Below, one piece after another: positions 8,956 through 20,732 of a stretch of 64,000 nucleotides of DNA. Below the pieces are notes generated by a model. That model ran no database searches. It worked only from the letters and a program-made list of their open reading frames with translations, and had not been told where the DNA came from. The number at the start of each line of letters is the position of its first letter. Within the stretch, counting starts at the first letter, position 1. Source of the DNA: Nitratireductor mangrovi. GTDB lineage: Bacteria > Pseudomonadota > Alphaproteobacteria > Rhizobiales > Rhizobiaceae. The position numbers were made by a program, and so were the translations under genes. The DNA lies in NCBI RefSeq assembly GCF_007922615.2, contig NZ_CP042301.2, forward strand, positions 3,580,001 through 3,644,000, given 5' to 3'.

Positions 8956-10863
8956 TCAGATGCCGATACCCTTGTCGTTCAGCGCCGTCGTGATCTCGTC
9001 GAGGATCGCGGGATCGTCGATCGTCGCCGGCATGTTCCAGGCTTCCTTGTCGGCGATCTTTTGCATCGTCCCGCGCAGGATCTTGCCCGAGCGCGTCTTC
9101 GGCAGCCGCTTCACCGTCACCACCGACTTGAACGCGGCGACGGGACCGATCTTGTCGCGCACCAGCGCCACCACCTCGCGCTCGATGTCGGCAGGCTCGC
9201 GCGCCACTCCGGCATTGAGCACCACGAAGCCGCAGGGCACCTGTCCCTTCATCGCGTCGGCGATGCCGATAACCGCACATTCGGCGACATCAGGATGTTC
9301 GGCGACCACCTCCTCCATGCCGCCGGTCGAAAGCCTGTGCCCGGCGACATTGATGATGTCGTCGGTGCGCGCCATGATGAAGAGGTAGCCGTCATCATCG
9401 ACATAGCCGGCGTCAGCCGTCTTGTAATAGCCAGGGAACTCCTCGAGATAGGCGCTCCTGAAGCGCTGGTCGGCGTTCCACAGGGTCGGCAGGCAGCCCG
9501 GCGGCAGCGGCAGCTTGACGACCACATTGCCGAGCTTGCCGTGCCCGACCTCGTGTCCGGCATCGTCGAGCACCCGCATGTCGTATCCCGGCATCGGCAC
9601 CGCCGGCGAGCCGTACTTGACCGGCAGCATGCCGAGCCCGACCGGATTGTTGGAGATCGGGGCCCCGGTCTCGGTCTGCCACCAATGGTCGATCACCGGC
9701 ACCTCGAGCTTCTGCTCGGCCCATTTGATCGTTTCCGGGTCGGCGCGCTCTCCGGCCAGGAACAGGGTGCGGAACGTCGACAGGTCGTATCTTCCGACGA
9801 ACTCGCCCTGGGGATCCTGGCCCTTGATGGCGCGGAAGGCCGTCGGCGCCGTGAACAGGGCGACAACGCCGTGCTCGGAAATCACCCGCCAGAAGGTGCC
9901 CGCGTCGGGCGTGCCGACCGGCTTGCCCTCGAACAGCACCGTCGTGCAGCCGTGCAGCAGTGGCGCATAGACGATGTAGGAATGGCCAACCACCCAGCCG
10001 ACGTCGGATGCGGCCCAGAACACCTCGCCCGGGGCGACGCCGAACTGGTTGTCCATCGACCATTTCAGCATGACCATGTGGCCGCCATTGTCGCGCACCA
10101 CGCCCTTGGGCTGGCCGGTCGTGCCGGAGGTGTAGAGCACATAGAGCGGGTCGGTGGCCTTCACTGTCACGCACGGTATTTCGCGCCCAGCGGATTTCGC
10201 CGCCTCAACCGCCCCGGCGTAGTCGACGTCGCGGCCCTCGGTCAGTTCACATTGCTGCTCCGGCCGTTGCAACACGATGCAGCCGTCGACCTTGTGGCGC
10301 GCCATCTCGATCGCAGCGTCGAAGAGCGGCTTGTAGGCGATGACCCGGCCCGGCTCGATGCCGCAGGAGGCGGTGATGATGAGTTTCGGTTGCGCGTCGT
10401 CGATGCGCGTTGCCAGTTCCTTGGCCGCGAAGCCTCCGAACACGACCGAATGCACGACACCAAGCCGCGCGCAGGCGAGCATCGCGAACGCCGCCTCCGG
10501 CACCATCGGCATGTAGATGATGACCCGGTCACCTTTCGTCACGTCCTGATCCGAGATCACCGCGGCCAGCGCCTCGACCTCGGCCTTCAGCTGCGCGAAT
10601 GTGAAGTTTTTCTTGCGGCCGGTGATGGGGCTGTCGTGGATCAGGGCGATCTGGTCGGCGCGCCCACCTTCGACATGGCGGTCGACGGCATTGAAGCAGG
10701 TGTTGCAGGTCGCATCGGGGAACCAGCGTCCATAGACCCCGGCTGCGGCGTCGAAGATTTGTTCAGGCGGCGAAACCCAGTCGATTGCCTTCGCCGCTTC
10801 GGCCCAGAAGGCGTCCGGATTCCTCTTCCAGCTGTCGTAAACCTCCCGATAGCGCGAAGCCAT
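8956..10863 (-). CDS. prpE: Propionyl-CoA synthetase
   Basis: A 635-residue AMP-forming acyl-CoA synthetase. The P-loop signature TSGTTGQPKG is at 245-254, and the C-terminal catalytic lysine is Lys594 in LPKTRSGK, the lysine that is acetylated in this family. Stretches such as RDNGGHMVMLKWSMDN match PrpE more than acetyl-CoA synthetase. It makes propionyl-CoA from propionate, ATP and CoA in the cytoplasm. No prpBCD genes are present, so propionyl-CoA probably enters the methylmalonyl pathway or polyhydroxyalkanoate synthesis (inference). The gene is divergent from a small membrane protein. Confidence 0.92.
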   Translation of the reverse strand: MASRYREVYDSWKRNPDAFWAEAAKAIDWVSPPEQIFDAAAGVYGRWFPDATCNTCFNAVDRHVEGGRADQIALIHDSPITGRKKNFTFAQLKAEVEALAAVISDQDVTKGDRVIIYMPMVPEAAFAMLACARLGVVHSVVFGGFAAKELATRIDDAQPKLIITASCGIEPGRVIAYKPLFDAAIEMARHKVDGCIVLQRPEQQCELTEGRDVDYAGAVEAAKSAGREIPCVTVKATDPLYVLYTSGTTGQPKGVVRDNGGHMVMLKWSMDNQFGVAPGEVFWAASDVGWVVGHSYIVYAPLLHGCTTVLFEGKPVGTPDAGTFWRVISEHGVVALFTAPTAFRAIKGQDPQGEFVGRYDLSTFRTLFLAGERADPETIKWAEQKLEVPVIDHWWQTETGAPISNNPVGLGMLPVKYGSPAVPMPGYDMRVLDDAGHEVGHGKLGNVVVKLPLPPGCLPTLWNADQRFRSAYLEEFPGYYKTADAGYVDDDGYLFIMARTDDIINVAGHRLSTGGMEEVVAEHPDVAECAVIGIADAMKGQVPCGFVVLNAGVAREPADIEREVVALVRDKIGPVAAFKSVVTVKRLPKTRSGKILRGTMQKIADKEAWNMPATIDDPAILDEITTALNDKGIGI

Positions 10864-11026
10864 ACTGCACCTCCCTCGCCGCGACCTTGATCCGGCGCCC
10901 TTCTACCCGGACAGGCCTGCGGGCGTCCATTTGACTATGCTCCTACACCGCAAGCTTTGACACGTCGCCTTGATGCTGGTCAAAGGGCGCAGCAACACTC
11001 GCCCCGTCAGCAGCGCACGAGGCCGC

Positions 11027-11188
11027 ATGACCAAGATTTTGTCGCTCGTGATTATCTTGATGATGGCGGTCCATATCATCAAGCCGCTCGGCCTGCCGGG
11101 CCTGCGTTACCGCCGCGATTTCTGGAAGCTGGCGCTGTTGGCGATCGCCGCGATTTCGCTCACGGTCTTGCTCAGCCACGGCCGTTGA
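11027..11188 (+). CDS. Small membrane protein (53 aa)
   Basis: A 53-residue protein from the ATG at 11027, with GAGG upstream. Two hydrophobic segments (residues 4-18 and about 34-47) flank a basic loop, RYRRDFWK, giving a two-helix hairpin in the inner membrane. A longer frame starts at 10970, but its added residues are not membrane-like. I recall similar short proteins in related rhizobia but know no function. It is divergent from prpE. Confidence 0.6.
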   Translation: MTKILSLVIILMMAVHIIKPLGLPGLRYRRDFWKLALLAIAAISLTVLLSHGR

Positions 11189-11263
11189 CGCCGGCTTCAG
11201 CAAACGCTGTCAGCCGTAAGCGGTAGCCGGTCCCGCTTGTAGCCCGCCGGCGACGCGCGCGGC

Positions 11264-11608
11264 TCAGTCCTGTGCAAAACTTTTCGCGCGGCTGAACGGC
11301 TTGACGTTGCGGCCTGCATTGCCCGGATCGCGGACGGTGCTGCCGGGACCGCCCACCGAACCCTTTCCGGCGGTGCGGTCCTTGACGAGGCAATATTCGT
11401 AGGCGTCGAAACAGTCCTGGTACCAGGCCCGCAGCTTGTTCATGTCCTTGCCGAGATAGAGGTCGTCGCCGATCAACTCGCAGGACTGCTTGTCGAACTC
11501 GCATTGCGCAGAGCGCTCGGGCGTGCCGGGCTTGGTCTTCTTCTCCGCCAGTGCAATGCCGGTGGCGCTTGTCACGATCAGGACGGCGAAAAGCATCGAG
11601 CGTTGCAT
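11264..11608 (-). CDS. Small secreted hypothetical protein (114 aa)
   Basis: A signal peptide at residues 1-21 ends at a site like IALA-EK. The mature protein has four cysteines (in QCEFDKQSCELIG, and in DCFDAYEYC), which could form two disulfides in the periplasm. The C-terminal third is Gly/Asn-rich and probably flexible. I do not recognise a family. It lies just downstream of the SGNH hydrolase on the same strand. Confidence 0.6.
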   Translation of the reverse strand: MQRSMLFAVLIVTSATGIALAEKKTKPGTPERSAQCEFDKQSCELIGDDLYLGKDMNKLRAWYQDCFDAYEYCLVKDRTAGKGSVGGPGSTVRDPGNAGRNVKPFSRAKSFAQD

Positions 11609-11674
11609 GGCTGGGCGCTCCCGATTGGCGGACCGAATTCGCCCGCAAGATGCGCAGCCAGGCGGCCGGCTTCA

Positions 11675-12445
11675 TCACCCGTGCGGGGGATGATCGAACG
11701 CGACCGGCCCTTCTTCGCCGGCGGTCACCTCGTCCGTGCCCATTAGGAAGGACAGCGCGTGATCCGCCCAGGCTTGATAGCCCGCCCTGGAGGCGTGAAA
11801 GCCGTCGCTCGAAAATCCCGCCGGATCGATGATCGGCAGCCGTGTCGCAGGCAGCGCGCCGCGCTCGTGGCAAAGCCGTATGCCCATCGCGTTGATCGCC
11901 TGCGCCCGGATTTCGAGGATACGGCCGAGCGCTGAAGGCAAGGCCGGCACCCGCGTCATGTCGATCACCGGCGACCACACGATGCGCGCCAGCGGCCACT
12001 TGGCCCGAATGGCGTAGAGCAGTCCGCCGAACTCTTTCTTGAAGCGCCCGACCGTGTGGAAATTCTTGACGTCATTGGTGCCGACGGAAACGACGATATG
12101 GGACCATGGCTCGGCGGCGAGGTTGGGCACGACGTGGTCGCGCAACTGGCCCGAGGTCGCCGAGTTGAAGCCGGCTGCGCGCCAGGCGACCGGGCGTCCG
12201 GTTTCGAGGTTGATCCCATGAGCCAACCGGGCCGCCAGCCCGTAGGCGGGATCGTCGATCCCCACCGAGGCGGCCGAGGAATCGCCGATCACCAGCAGCC
12301 GCACCGGCTCGCCGCGGCCCGGGATTGTGTGTAGGGACGCCCCTTCTGGTGGCGTCAGCCGCTCGGTCCGTCGCCTGACGGCCAGTCCCTGCCAGGCGTA
12401 GACCGGCAAGGCAATCCAGGAGAGGAGCGGCAGCAGTCGAGACAT
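11675..12445 (-). CDS. SGNH/GDSL-family hydrolase, membrane-anchored
   Basis: A 256-residue SGNH hydrolase. Block I is VIGDSSAAS with the nucleophilic serine, block III is VSVGTNDVKN, and block V is SSDGFHAS carrying the Asp/His pair. An N-terminal hydrophobic segment (LLPLLSWIALPVYAWQG) is a signal anchor, so the catalytic domain should lie in the periplasm. It probably acts as an esterase or deacetylase on lipid or glycan. I start at 12445 (MSRLLP); upstream residues are polar and overlap the fda terminator. Confidence 0.85.
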   Translation of the reverse strand: MSRLLPLLSWIALPVYAWQGLAVRRRTERLTPPEGASLHTIPGRGEPVRLLVIGDSSAASVGIDDPAYGLAARLAHGINLETGRPVAWRAAGFNSATSGQLRDHVVPNLAAEPWSHIVVSVGTNDVKNFHTVGRFKKEFGGLLYAIRAKWPLARIVWSPVIDMTRVPALPSALGRILEIRAQAINAMGIRLCHERGALPATRLPIIDPAGFSSDGFHASRAGYQAWADHALSFLMGTDEVTAGEEGPVAFDHPPHG

Positions 12446-12496
12446 GGCGTGGGTCCATTCGGTTTCACAATCCGAATAGTGCCCCGCGTCCGAAAG

Positions 12497-12525
12497 AAAA
12501 AGCCCGGACATTGATGCCCGGGCTT
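12497..12525 (-). terminator. Rho-independent terminator of the aldolase gene
   Basis: On the minus strand a GC-rich stem AAGCCCGG / CCGGGCTT with a short loop is followed by a T run. It lies about 25 bases beyond the fda stop codon. Confidence 0.85.
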
Positions 12526-12548
12526 GGTTGGCTTGTCAGGCAGCAGCC

Positions 12549-13460
12549 TCAACTGGCGCGGGAGGCCTCGAAAATGCTGTCAATCGCGGAAGCCAAGGCG
12601 GCGTTGAACTCGGCGTCGCTCTGCCGTGCCGACAGCCCCTCCGTCAAGGCGCGCGAGAAGCTCGCGATCATGCCCGCATTTTGCTTCAGCTTCGCATTCG
12701 CCTCGTCACGGGAATATCCGCCCGACAGCGCAACCACCCGCATCACCCGCGGGTCGTCGATCAGCGGCTTGTAGAGGTTCGGCTTGGTCGGCAGTGTCAG
12801 CTTTAGCATGACCTGCCGGCCCGCCGGCACGCCGTCGAGATGTTTTTTGATTTCGGCCAGCAGGATGTCCTCGGCTTCCGCCTTGTCGGCGATCGAGATC
12901 GTGACCTCCGGCTCGATGATCGGCACCAGGCCATGGCCAAGGATCTGCCGGGCAATTTCGAACTGCTGTCCGACGATGGCGGCAATCCCCGCGGGGTTCG
13001 CCGCATCGATCACGGAGCGCATCTTGGTGCCGAAGACGCCCTTCGCCGCCGCGCGCTCGAGCAGCGCATCGAGGCCCGGCATCGGCTTCATCAGCTTGAC
13101 GCCGTCCTTTTCCTCCGCGAGCCCCTTGTCGACCTTGAGGAACGGCACGACCCCGCGCTTGTCCCAAAGATATTGAGCGGTCGGCGTACCAACGATATCA
13201 CGGTCCATAGTCTGTTCGAACAGGATCGCGCCCATCACCTTGTCGCCGCTGAAGGCCGGCGAGGTGATGATCCTCGCACGCATCTGGTGAATGAGGTCGA
13301 ACATCTCCGCCTCGTTCGACCAGGAGCCTTCTTCTACACCGTAAAGCTTCAGAGCTTTCGGCGTCGAACCGCCGGACTGGTCGAGGGCCGCAATAAACCC
13401 GTCCTTGTTTGCGACCTGCTCGGCCATGGCTTGCGTGTTGTCTGCGAGCGTTTCGCCCAT
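12549..13460 (-). CDS. fda: Class I fructose-bisphosphate aldolase
   Basis: A 303-residue aldolase of the staphylococcal Fda type, a small class I family distinct from the animal enzyme. Recognisable blocks are [17 protein letters not shown] (21-37), [24 protein letters not shown] and [10 protein letters not shown]. Lys220 in MLKLTLP is the likely Schiff-base lysine. It interconverts fructose 1,6-bisphosphate with GAP and DHAP without a metal. The start at 13460 has an AGGACGAGG ribosome-binding site; the ORF extends 25 residues further but these are Arg-rich. It is the last gene of the tkt-gap-(antiporter)-pgk-fda series and has its own terminator. Confidence 0.94.
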   Translation of the reverse strand: MGETLADNTQAMAEQVANKDGFIAALDQSGGSTPKALKLYGVEEGSWSNEAEMFDLIHQMRARIITSPAFSGDKVMGAILFEQTMDRDIVGTPTAQYLWDKRGVVPFLKVDKGLAEEKDGVKLMKPMPGLDALLERAAAKGVFGTKMRSVIDAANPAGIAAIVGQQFEIARQILGHGLVPIIEPEVTISIADKAEAEDILLAEIKKHLDGVPAGRQVMLKLTLPTKPNLYKPLIDDPRVMRVVALSGGYSRDEANAKLKQNAGMIASFSRALTEGLSARQSDAEFNAALASAIDSIFEASRAS

Positions 13461-13539
13461 CGTGCGCCTCGTCCTGCGTTCCAAACTGGACCGGCGTCTA
13501 CCAGAGCCCGCCGCGAAACGGAACTGGGCGGCCAAACCT

Positions 13540-13573
13540 TTGAATCGATTGAAAGAACTTCAATCGGTTTAGC
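13540..13573. promoter_or_regulatory. Inverted repeat upstream of the aldolase gene
   Basis: CGATTGAA (13546-13553) and TTCAATCG (13559-13566) form perfect 8-base arms around a 5-base spacer. The left part contains the palindrome AATCGATT with a central CG, as in LacI-type operators. It lies about 85-110 bases upstream of the fda start and 60 bases past the pgk stop. It could be an operator or a weak hairpin; there is no T run, so a terminator is less likely. Confidence 0.4.
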
Positions 13574-13633
13574 TTTGAGGCTTTCCAACGCCATTGTTAA
13601 CAAGTCAAACTGCGGGAAAGAGTGCCGGAAGCC

Positions 13634-14830
<1,197 letters not shown>

Positions 14831-14906
14831 GGCCGCTGGTCTCCTTGGCACGAAATCGCGCGGACCATAGCGGCTGCGCGCCGCCGCGCAAGCCGTTGCA
14901 CCGCCC

Positions 14907-16802
14907 CTATCTCGGCAAAATCACCTCGTCGGCATCGTCATGATCGCCCGCACCGCCTGGCTTCGGCTTGTCAGCCTGCCGCAGTCGGCGCGCGCGACGG
15001 CGTTCACGCCAGTTGCGCAGCCAGTCGAGGATACGGTCGCGGATCTCGCCCGCGCTCAGGAAGACCGGGATCTTCGGCGCGTCCGAATGCGGCTCGAAGG
15101 ACAGCCCCACCTCGGTGATCGCGCCCTTCTCGTCGACGTCGCGCACGATCAGCTCGACAGGGCCGATGGTGACGCGGTCGGCATATTCGGCATTGCCGCC
15201 GAGCCGCAGGCGCATCAGATCGATGATCGGCATCGCCGCTTCCGCCTCGGTCAGGCCGAGCCCGTAGGCGGCGTCGAGATCGGCCGCCGGTCGGGTGGCG
15301 TCGATCGCAAAGGCACCGAAGAATTCCGCGTCCTCGGGATCGAGCTCGGCCCGGCTGGCGAACAGCCGGTCGAGCAGGCGCGGGTAGCGGTCGGAGACGA
15401 AGATATAGACATGGTCGTCCGCTTCCAGCCGTCCGGCATATTGATAGGTCATCGAACGCCCCTCGCGCACAACCAGCGACGGGCGCGCCCAGCGTGGAAT
15501 GCGCACACCGGTCGCGACCGGACTGCCAGCAACCACACGGTAGGCGAGAAGCTCGTGATGGGCGGCACCTGGCAGTTCGAGCTCGACCTTGTCGAGCGGC
15601 CCGGTACGCGCCGGAATGACAAGTCCCAGGCGCCGCGCCAGTGGCCCGATCGTCCAGCCCTGCACGATCAGCGATACCAGCACCACGATGAAGGCCGTGT
15701 TGAAGATGACGCTGCCAACCGTGAGCCCCTCCAGGAAGGGTGTCAGCGCCAGAAGGATCGAGACGGCGCCGCGAAGGCCGACCCAGGACACGAAGGCCGT
15801 CTCCGCGCGGGTGAAGCGGAAAGGCGCCAGGCACAGCCACACCGCCACCGGCCGCGCGATGAAGATCAGGAACAGGCCGAGCCCTACGGCCGGCAGCGCG
15901 ATCGCAGGGAACTCCGACGGCGTCGCAAACAGCCCGAGCACCAGGAACATGATGATCTGCGCAAGCCAGGTGATGCCGTCCTGAAACTGCTTGAGATGCG
16001 CTTCCGAACGCACGCCGGAATTGCCGGCGATCAGTCCCGCCACATAGACGGCGAGGAACCCCGACCCGCCGACCGCGCCGGCGAGCCCGAACAGGAGCAG
16101 CGACAGCGTGATGGTGAAGATCGGCAGCAGCCCGCGATCGAGCGTCAGCCGCTCGACCAGCCTCGCGATGACGAAACCGCCGGTGACGCCGGCGGCAAGG
16201 CCAAGTCCCATCTGGACAGCAAAACCGACCAGAATATCGACCATCAGCACATCGGCCTCGGGGTCGAGCCCCGTCGCCACGAGCGAGACGAAGGTGATGG
16301 TCAGGAAGATGGCAATCGGGTCATTCGAACCCGATTCGACCTCCAGTGTCGAGCGCACGCGGTCACGGATGTGCAGATTGCCGGCCCGCAGCAGGAAGAA
16401 CACGGCCGCGGCGTCGGTCGAGGCGACGGCGGCTCCCAACAGGAAGGATGCGCTCCAGCTGAGGTCGGTCAAATAATGTGCGGCCACCCCGAACAGCGCC
16501 GTGGTCAGCGCCACGCCCACAGTCGCCAGCGACAGCGCCGGCCCCGCAGCCTGGCGGAAGGAGGCCAGCCTGGTGCCGAACCCGGAATCGAACAGGATGA
16601 CGGCCAGCGCCAGCGAACTGACGAAATAGGCGACCTGCGCATTGTCGAAATTGATGCCGAGGCCGTCGACCCCGGCGGCAAGGCCGATGCCGAGGAAGAG
16701 CAGCAGCAGCGGGGCGCCGAAGCGGAAGGCGATCAGGCTGGAAAAGGCGGCGGCAAGGATCAGCGCTGTGCCGACCAGAACCACCACGTAAACGCCTTCC
16801 AT
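14907..16802 (-). CDS. Potassium/proton antiporter, NhaP2/CvrA type
   Basis: A 631-residue CPA1 antiporter. The first 400 residues hold about 12 hydrophobic segments with the motifs [21 protein letters not shown] and ESGSNDPIA, whose Asp residues carry the cation. The cytoplasmic tail has a TrkA-C-like part ([11 protein letters not shown]...) and a CorC-like end, followed by a basic C-terminus. NhaP2/CvrA proteins exchange K+ (or Na+) for H+ and protect against osmotic or pH stress. The gene is on the same strand as the glycolytic genes, between gap and pgk. Confidence 0.92.
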   Translation of the reverse strand: MEGVYVVVLVGTALILAAAFSSLIAFRFGAPLLLLFLGIGLAAGVDGLGINFDNAQVAYFVSSLALAVILFDSGFGTRLASFRQAAGPALSLATVGVALTTALFGVAAHYLTDLSWSASFLLGAAVASTDAAAVFFLLRAGNLHIRDRVRSTLEVESGSNDPIAIFLTITFVSLVATGLDPEADVLMVDILVGFAVQMGLGLAAGVTGGFVIARLVERLTLDRGLLPIFTITLSLLLFGLAGAVGGSGFLAVYVAGLIAGNSGVRSEAHLKQFQDGITWLAQIIMFLVLGLFATPSEFPAIALPAVGLGLFLIFIARPVAVWLCLAPFRFTRAETAFVSWVGLRGAVSILLALTPFLEGLTVGSVIFNTAFIVVLVSLIVQGWTIGPLARRLGLVIPARTGPLDKVELELPGAAHHELLAYRVVAGSPVATGVRIPRWARPSLVVREGRSMTYQYAGRLEADDHVYIFVSDRYPRLLDRLFASRAELDPEDAEFFGAFAIDATRPAADLDAAYGLGLTEAEAAMPIIDLMRLRLGGNAEYADRVTIGPVELIVRDVDEKGAITEVGLSFEPHSDAPKIPVFLSAGEIRDRILDWLRNWRERRRARRLRQADKPKPGGAGDHDDADEVILPR

Positions 16803-16928
16803 CCGCCCGCTCCGCTCGGCCTCCCCTTGTCCGTGCTGCTAGAGTGGGGCGAAGCCGAGGCAATGTGCAAGCCGTGACGCGATTTTTCCTGTCCGCACAG
16901 GCCAGTAGCGCGCAGGAAAGCCCGAAAC

Positions 16929-16958
16929 GAAAAACGCCCGGACGAGTTGTCCGGGCGT
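16929..16958 (-). terminator. Rho-independent terminator of gap
   Basis: On the minus strand the stem ACGCCCGGAC / GTCCGGGCGT has a 5-base loop and is followed by TTTTTCGTTTC. It lies 26 bases past the gap stop, separating gap from the antiporter gene. Confidence 0.9.
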
Positions 16959-16983
16959 CGATCGGATAGCTGACGAGGCGTTC

Positions 16984-17991
16984 TCAGAGCGTCTTGGCGA
17001 ACGCCGCCGTGGTATCGGCCATGCGGTTCGAAAAGCCCCATTCATTGTCGTACCACGACATCACCCGAACCAGATTGCCCTCGATGACCTTGGTCTGGTC
17101 GAGGGCGAAGGTCGACGACGCCGGGTTGTGGTTGAGGTCGATCGAGACCAGCGGCTCCTTGGTATAGGCGAGGATGCCCTTGAGCGGCCCCTCGGCTGCC
17201 GCGACCAGCGCGGCGTTGACCTCGTCGACGCTGACCGTCTTCTTCGAAACGAACTTGAAGTCGATCACCGAGACGTTCGGCGTCGGCACGCGGATCGAAA
17301 CGCCGTCGAGCTTGCCCTGAAGCTCCGGCAGCACCAGGCCGACCGCCTTGGCCGCGCCGGTCGACGTCGGGATCATCGACATCGCCGCCGCACGGGCACG
17401 GTAGAGATCCTTGTGCATGGTATCGAGCGTCGGCTGGTCGCCCGTATAGGAATGCACCGTGGTCATGAAGCCCTTTTCGATGCCGAACGCGTCATTGACG
17501 ACCTTGGCGACCGGGGCCAGGCAGTTGGTCGTGCAGGATGCATTCGAGATAACGACATGGTCCTTGGTCAGCTTGTCGTGATTGACGCCATAGACCACCG
17601 TCAGGTCGGCACCGTCGGCCGGTGCCGACACCACGACGCGCTTTGCGCCGGCGGTCAGATGCGCCGAGGCCTTGTCCTTGGACGTGAAGATGCCGGTGCA
17701 TTCCAGCACGATGTCGATGCCGAGTTCGCCCCAGGGCAGCTTGGCCGGGTCGCGTTCGGCCAGCACCTTGAAGGAATCGCTGCCGACATTGATCGTGTCG
17801 CCGGAAACCGAGACCTCGGAAGGAAAGCGGCCGTGCACGCTGTCGTAGCGCAGCAGATGCGCATTGGTCTCGACCGGGCCGAGGTCGTTGACGGCCACGA
17901 CGTCGATGTCCTTGCGGCCCGACTCATAGATGGCCCGCACGACATTCCGGCCGATGCGGCCAAATCCGTTGATGGCGACTTTTACGGTCAT
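16984..17991 (-). CDS. gap: Glyceraldehyde-3-phosphate dehydrogenase, type I
   Basis: A 335-residue GAPDH. The NAD-binding INGFGRIGR is at 7-15, the active-site SNASCTTNC has Cys153, and the C-terminal [11 protein letters not shown] is intact. It performs oxidative phosphorylation of GAP to 1,3-bisphosphoglycerate. The start at 17991 (MTVKVAI) has AAGGAA upstream. It follows tkt by about 200 bases and ends at its own strong terminator, so it can be transcribed apart from the antiporter and pgk. Confidence 0.97.
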   Translation of the reverse strand: MTVKVAINGFGRIGRNVVRAIYESGRKDIDVVAVNDLGPVETNAHLLRYDSVHGRFPSEVSVSGDTINVGSDSFKVLAERDPAKLPWGELGIDIVLECTGIFTSKDKASAHLTAGAKRVVVSAPADGADLTVVYGVNHDKLTKDHVVISNASCTTNCLAPVAKVVNDAFGIEKGFMTTVHSYTGDQPTLDTMHKDLYRARAAAMSMIPTSTGAAKAVGLVLPELQGKLDGVSIRVPTPNVSVIDFKFVSKKTVSVDEVNAALVAAAEGPLKGILAYTKEPLVSIDLNHNPASSTFALDQTKVIEGNLVRVMSWYDNEWGFSNRMADTTAAFAKTL

Positions 17992-18187
17992 CGATAATTC
18001 CTTCAGGAGCTTGCGCGCGGGTGCCACGCCGGTGATCGATCGGCCGCTGCCCTCATTTCAGTGCAAGCGAAGGCTGCAGGCCGCAGACGAGGCGCTTCAT
18101 AGCGACGCAAGGGCCAAGAATCCAGCCGCCAGCGCCGCTGGACCGGTGGATTCTTGCCTGCTGCCGGGCAAATGGGCCGAAGCCGCG

Positions 18188-20182
18188 TCAGCTTGCGGTC
18201 GAAAGCCGCTCCAGAACGGCATCGCAAGCAGCCTGCGCGGTGATGCCGAAATGCGCATAGAGATCTTCGTAGGGTGCGCTGGCGCCGAAGCCCGACATGC
18301 CGATGAAGATGCCGTCCGGTCCGATCAGGCGGTCCCATGACTGTCGGACGCCCGCCTCGATCGCCACGCGGACACCAGCCTCGCCGATGATCGCCGCCTG
18401 GTATTCGGCGCTCTGCGCCACGAACAGCTCCATTGACGGCACCGAAACCACGCGCGTGCGACGACCCTTCGCCTCGATGAGCTTGCGTGCAGCGAGCGCG
18501 ATCTCGACCTCCGACCCCGTGGCGAAGATCGTGACCTCTGCCTCGTCCTCCGGCTTCTCCAGTTCGTAGGCACCGAACCCGCAGAGATTTTCCTCGAAAT
18601 GCTCCTTGCGAACGGCCGGCAGGTTCTGTCGCGTCAGGGCCAGCACCGACGGTCCGCTGGTGTCGGCGAGCGCAAGCTGCCAGCACTCCGCCGTCTCCAC
18701 GGCATCCGCCGGCCGAAACACACGCAGATTGGGGATAGCGCGCAGCGCCGCCAGATGCTCGACCGGCTGGTGCGTCGGTCCGTCCTCGCCAAGCCCGATC
18801 GAGTCATGCGTCATGACGTAGACGACGCGCTGCCCCATCAGCGCCGAAAGCCGGATCGCCGGGCGGCAGTAGTCTGTGAAGACCAAAAAGGTGCCGCCAT
18901 AAGGGATGAGCCCGCCATGCAGCGCGATGCCGTTCATCGCCGCCGCCATGCCATGTTCGCGCACGCCGTAGTAAATGTAGCGGCCGGAAAAGTCGTCCGG
19001 CGTGATCGGCTTTGTCTGGCTGGTCTTGGTGTTGTTGGAGCCGGTCAGGTCGGCCGAGCCGCCGATCGTTTCCGGCAGCGCGGCATTGATCACTTCGAGC
19101 GCCATCTCGGAGGATTTGCGCGTCGCGACCTTGGGCTTGTCCTTCACCAGTGCCTTCTTGTAGTCGGCGATGACTGTTTCGAAGCCGCCCGGCAATTCGC
19201 CGCGCATGCGCCGCTCGAACTCGCTGCGCAATTCGGCGTCGGCAGCCGCCAGCCGGCCTTCCCATTCCTTCCGGTCCTTGACCGAGCGCAGGCCGGCGAG
19301 CCGCCACATGTCGAGAATGTCGGAAGGAACCTCGAAGGCCGGCGCTTCCCAGCCGAGTGCCTTGCGGGCACCTTCGATCTCTTCCGCACCCAGCGGCGAG
19401 CCGTGCGCCTTGTTGGTGCCCGCACGCGTCGGGGCGCCGAAGCCGATGGTGGTCTTGCAGGCAATCAGGCTCGGCTGGTCCGAGGCGCGCGCCGCCTCGA
19501 TCGCTTCGGCAATCGCGTCCGGGTCATGGCCGTCGCAGCGCTGCGTATGCCAGCCGGACGCCGCAAAGCGGGCGCACTGGTCGGTCGAGTCCGCCAGCGA
19601 GACCGGCCCGTCGATCGAGATGTTGTTGTCGTCGAAAAAGACGATCAGCTTGCCAAGTTTCAGATGCCCGGCCAGCGTGATCGCTTCCTGGCTGATGCCC
19701 TCCATCAGGCAGCCGTCACCGGCGAGCACATAGGTATGGTGATCGACGATACCGTCACCGAAGCGGGCGTTGAGGATGCGTTCGGCAAGCGCCATGCCGA
19801 CGGCATTCGCCAGTCCCTGGCCAAGCGGGCCCGTAGTGGTCTCGATCCCGGCCGCATGACCGAATTCCGGATGGCCGGCGGTTTTCGAACCGAGCTGGCG
19901 GAAATTCTTGATCTCGTCGATCGTGATGTCTTCGTAGCCGGTCAGGTAAAGCAACGAATAAAGCAGCATCGATCCGTGCCCGGCAGAAAGCACGAAACGA
20001 TCGCGGTCGGGCCAAAGCGGATGGTGCGGATCGTGCTTGAGAAACTTCTTGAACAGCACCGTCGCGACGTCTGCAGCGCCCATCGGCAAGCCGGGATGGC
20101 CCGATTTCGCCTTTTCGACGGCATCGGCGGAAAGGAAACGGATCGCATTCGCCATGCGGTCGTGTTTGTCGCGTGAGGACAT
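18188..20182 (-). CDS. tkt: Transketolase
   Basis: A 664-residue transketolase. The N-terminal Pyr/PP part shows SGHPGLPMG and the thiamine diphosphate motif GDGCLMEG...N, and the middle domain has the ThDP Glu region in [11 protein letters not shown]. It moves two-carbon units between sugar phosphates in the pentose phosphate pathway (or the Calvin cycle, if present). I start at 20182 ([10 protein letters not shown]); the 35 residues before it are not family-like. It is divergent from the DUF4164-zapA operon, an order that is common in rhizobia. Confidence 0.96.
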   Translation of the reverse strand: MSSRDKHDRMANAIRFLSADAVEKAKSGHPGLPMGAADVATVLFKKFLKHDPHHPLWPDRDRFVLSAGHGSMLLYSLLYLTGYEDITIDEIKNFRQLGSKTAGHPEFGHAAGIETTTGPLGQGLANAVGMALAERILNARFGDGIVDHHTYVLAGDGCLMEGISQEAITLAGHLKLGKLIVFFDDNNISIDGPVSLADSTDQCARFAASGWHTQRCDGHDPDAIAEAIEAARASDQPSLIACKTTIGFGAPTRAGTNKAHGSPLGAEEIEGARKALGWEAPAFEVPSDILDMWRLAGLRSVKDRKEWEGRLAAADAELRSEFERRMRGELPGGFETVIADYKKALVKDKPKVATRKSSEMALEVINAALPETIGGSADLTGSNNTKTSQTKPITPDDFSGRYIYYGVREHGMAAAMNGIALHGGLIPYGGTFLVFTDYCRPAIRLSALMGQRVVYVMTHDSIGLGEDGPTHQPVEHLAALRAIPNLRVFRPADAVETAECWQLALADTSGPSVLALTRQNLPAVRKEHFEENLCGFGAYELEKPEDEAEVTIFATGSEVEIALAARKLIEAKGRRTRVVSVPSMELFVAQSAEYQAAIIGEAGVRVAIEAGVRQSWDRLIGPDGIFIGMSGFGASAPYEDLYAHFGITAQAACDAVLERLSTAS

Positions 20183-20366
20183 TTTTTGCTCTCTGGTCGT
20201 GAAGCGCCGCTGCGCGGGGAGGCCGGTCCCGAATTTCGCCCCATTCAGGCCGGCTCCAAATAGCAGTTGGCGACCGGGAGTCAACAAAACCGCCCGCTTG
20301 CGGCGGCCGAAACCCGCGGATTTGGCCTGGCAGCACGCAATAGCTGGGGAGGCCCGCGCGACTTTG

Positions 20367-20395
20367 TTGACGCGGCTTTCACGCGCCGTCTAATC
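20367..20395 (+). promoter_or_regulatory. Candidate sigma-70 promoter for the DUF4164-zapA operon
   Basis: TTGACG (20367-20372) is followed after 17 bases by CTAATC (20390-20395), a fair match to alphaproteobacterial -35/-10 boxes. It lies about 50 bases upstream of the start at 20449. Confidence 0.35.
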
Positions 20396-20448
20396 TTTCA
20401 TCGATAAGGCGTTACGATCGCGCCTTGATTCGGGATTGCCCCAAGGGA

Positions 20449-20721
20449 ATGACCGGCGAATCGACACTTAAGGAAGTTCTGGCTCGTCTCGCCAAGGCGC
20501 TCGATGCGCTTGAAAATGCCGCATCTGCCCGAATCGAGCAGGATCAGGACTATGCCGAGGCGGAGGCCGAGGTGCAGCGCATGAACGCCGACCGGTCGCG
20601 GCTTGCGCAGGAACTCGATGCCTCCGAGGCGCGCGCCGAGCGGCTGGCGGATGCCAACAAGGAGGTGTCGCGGCGCCTCGTGACGGCCATGGAGACGATC
20701 CGCGCCGTTCTCGACCGATAG
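20449..20721 (+). CDS. DUF4164 coiled-coil protein
   Basis: A 90-residue acidic protein that is almost entirely helical with heptad-like Leu/Ala spacing (LKEVLARLAKALDALENA), so a coiled coil is likely. DUF4164 proteins occur beside zapA in Rhizobiales, and a role in division is inferred from that linkage only. I start at 20449 (MTGESTL). It ends 11 bases before zapA and surely shares its transcript. Confidence 0.8.
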   Translation: MTGESTLKEVLARLAKALDALENAASARIEQDQDYAEAEAEVQRMNADRSRLAQELDASEARAERLADANKEVSRRLVTAMETIRAVLDR

Positions 20722-20732
20722 GATACGTCGCC

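Noticed and set aside
8905..10890. A 661-codon open frame antisense to prpE
   Set aside because: Shadow of a strongly biased codon usage; no motif, and it covers a clear PrpE on the other strand.
13461..13535. Upstream extension of the aldolase ORF
   Set aside because: Twenty-five Arg-rich residues before the ribosome-binding site at 13460; not part of the family N-terminus.
14940..16877. A 645-codon open frame antisense to the antiporter gene
   Set aside because: High-GC DNA gives long antisense frames; it is rich in Arg, Gln and Gly, has no hydrophobic or family pattern, and the other strand has a full antiporter.
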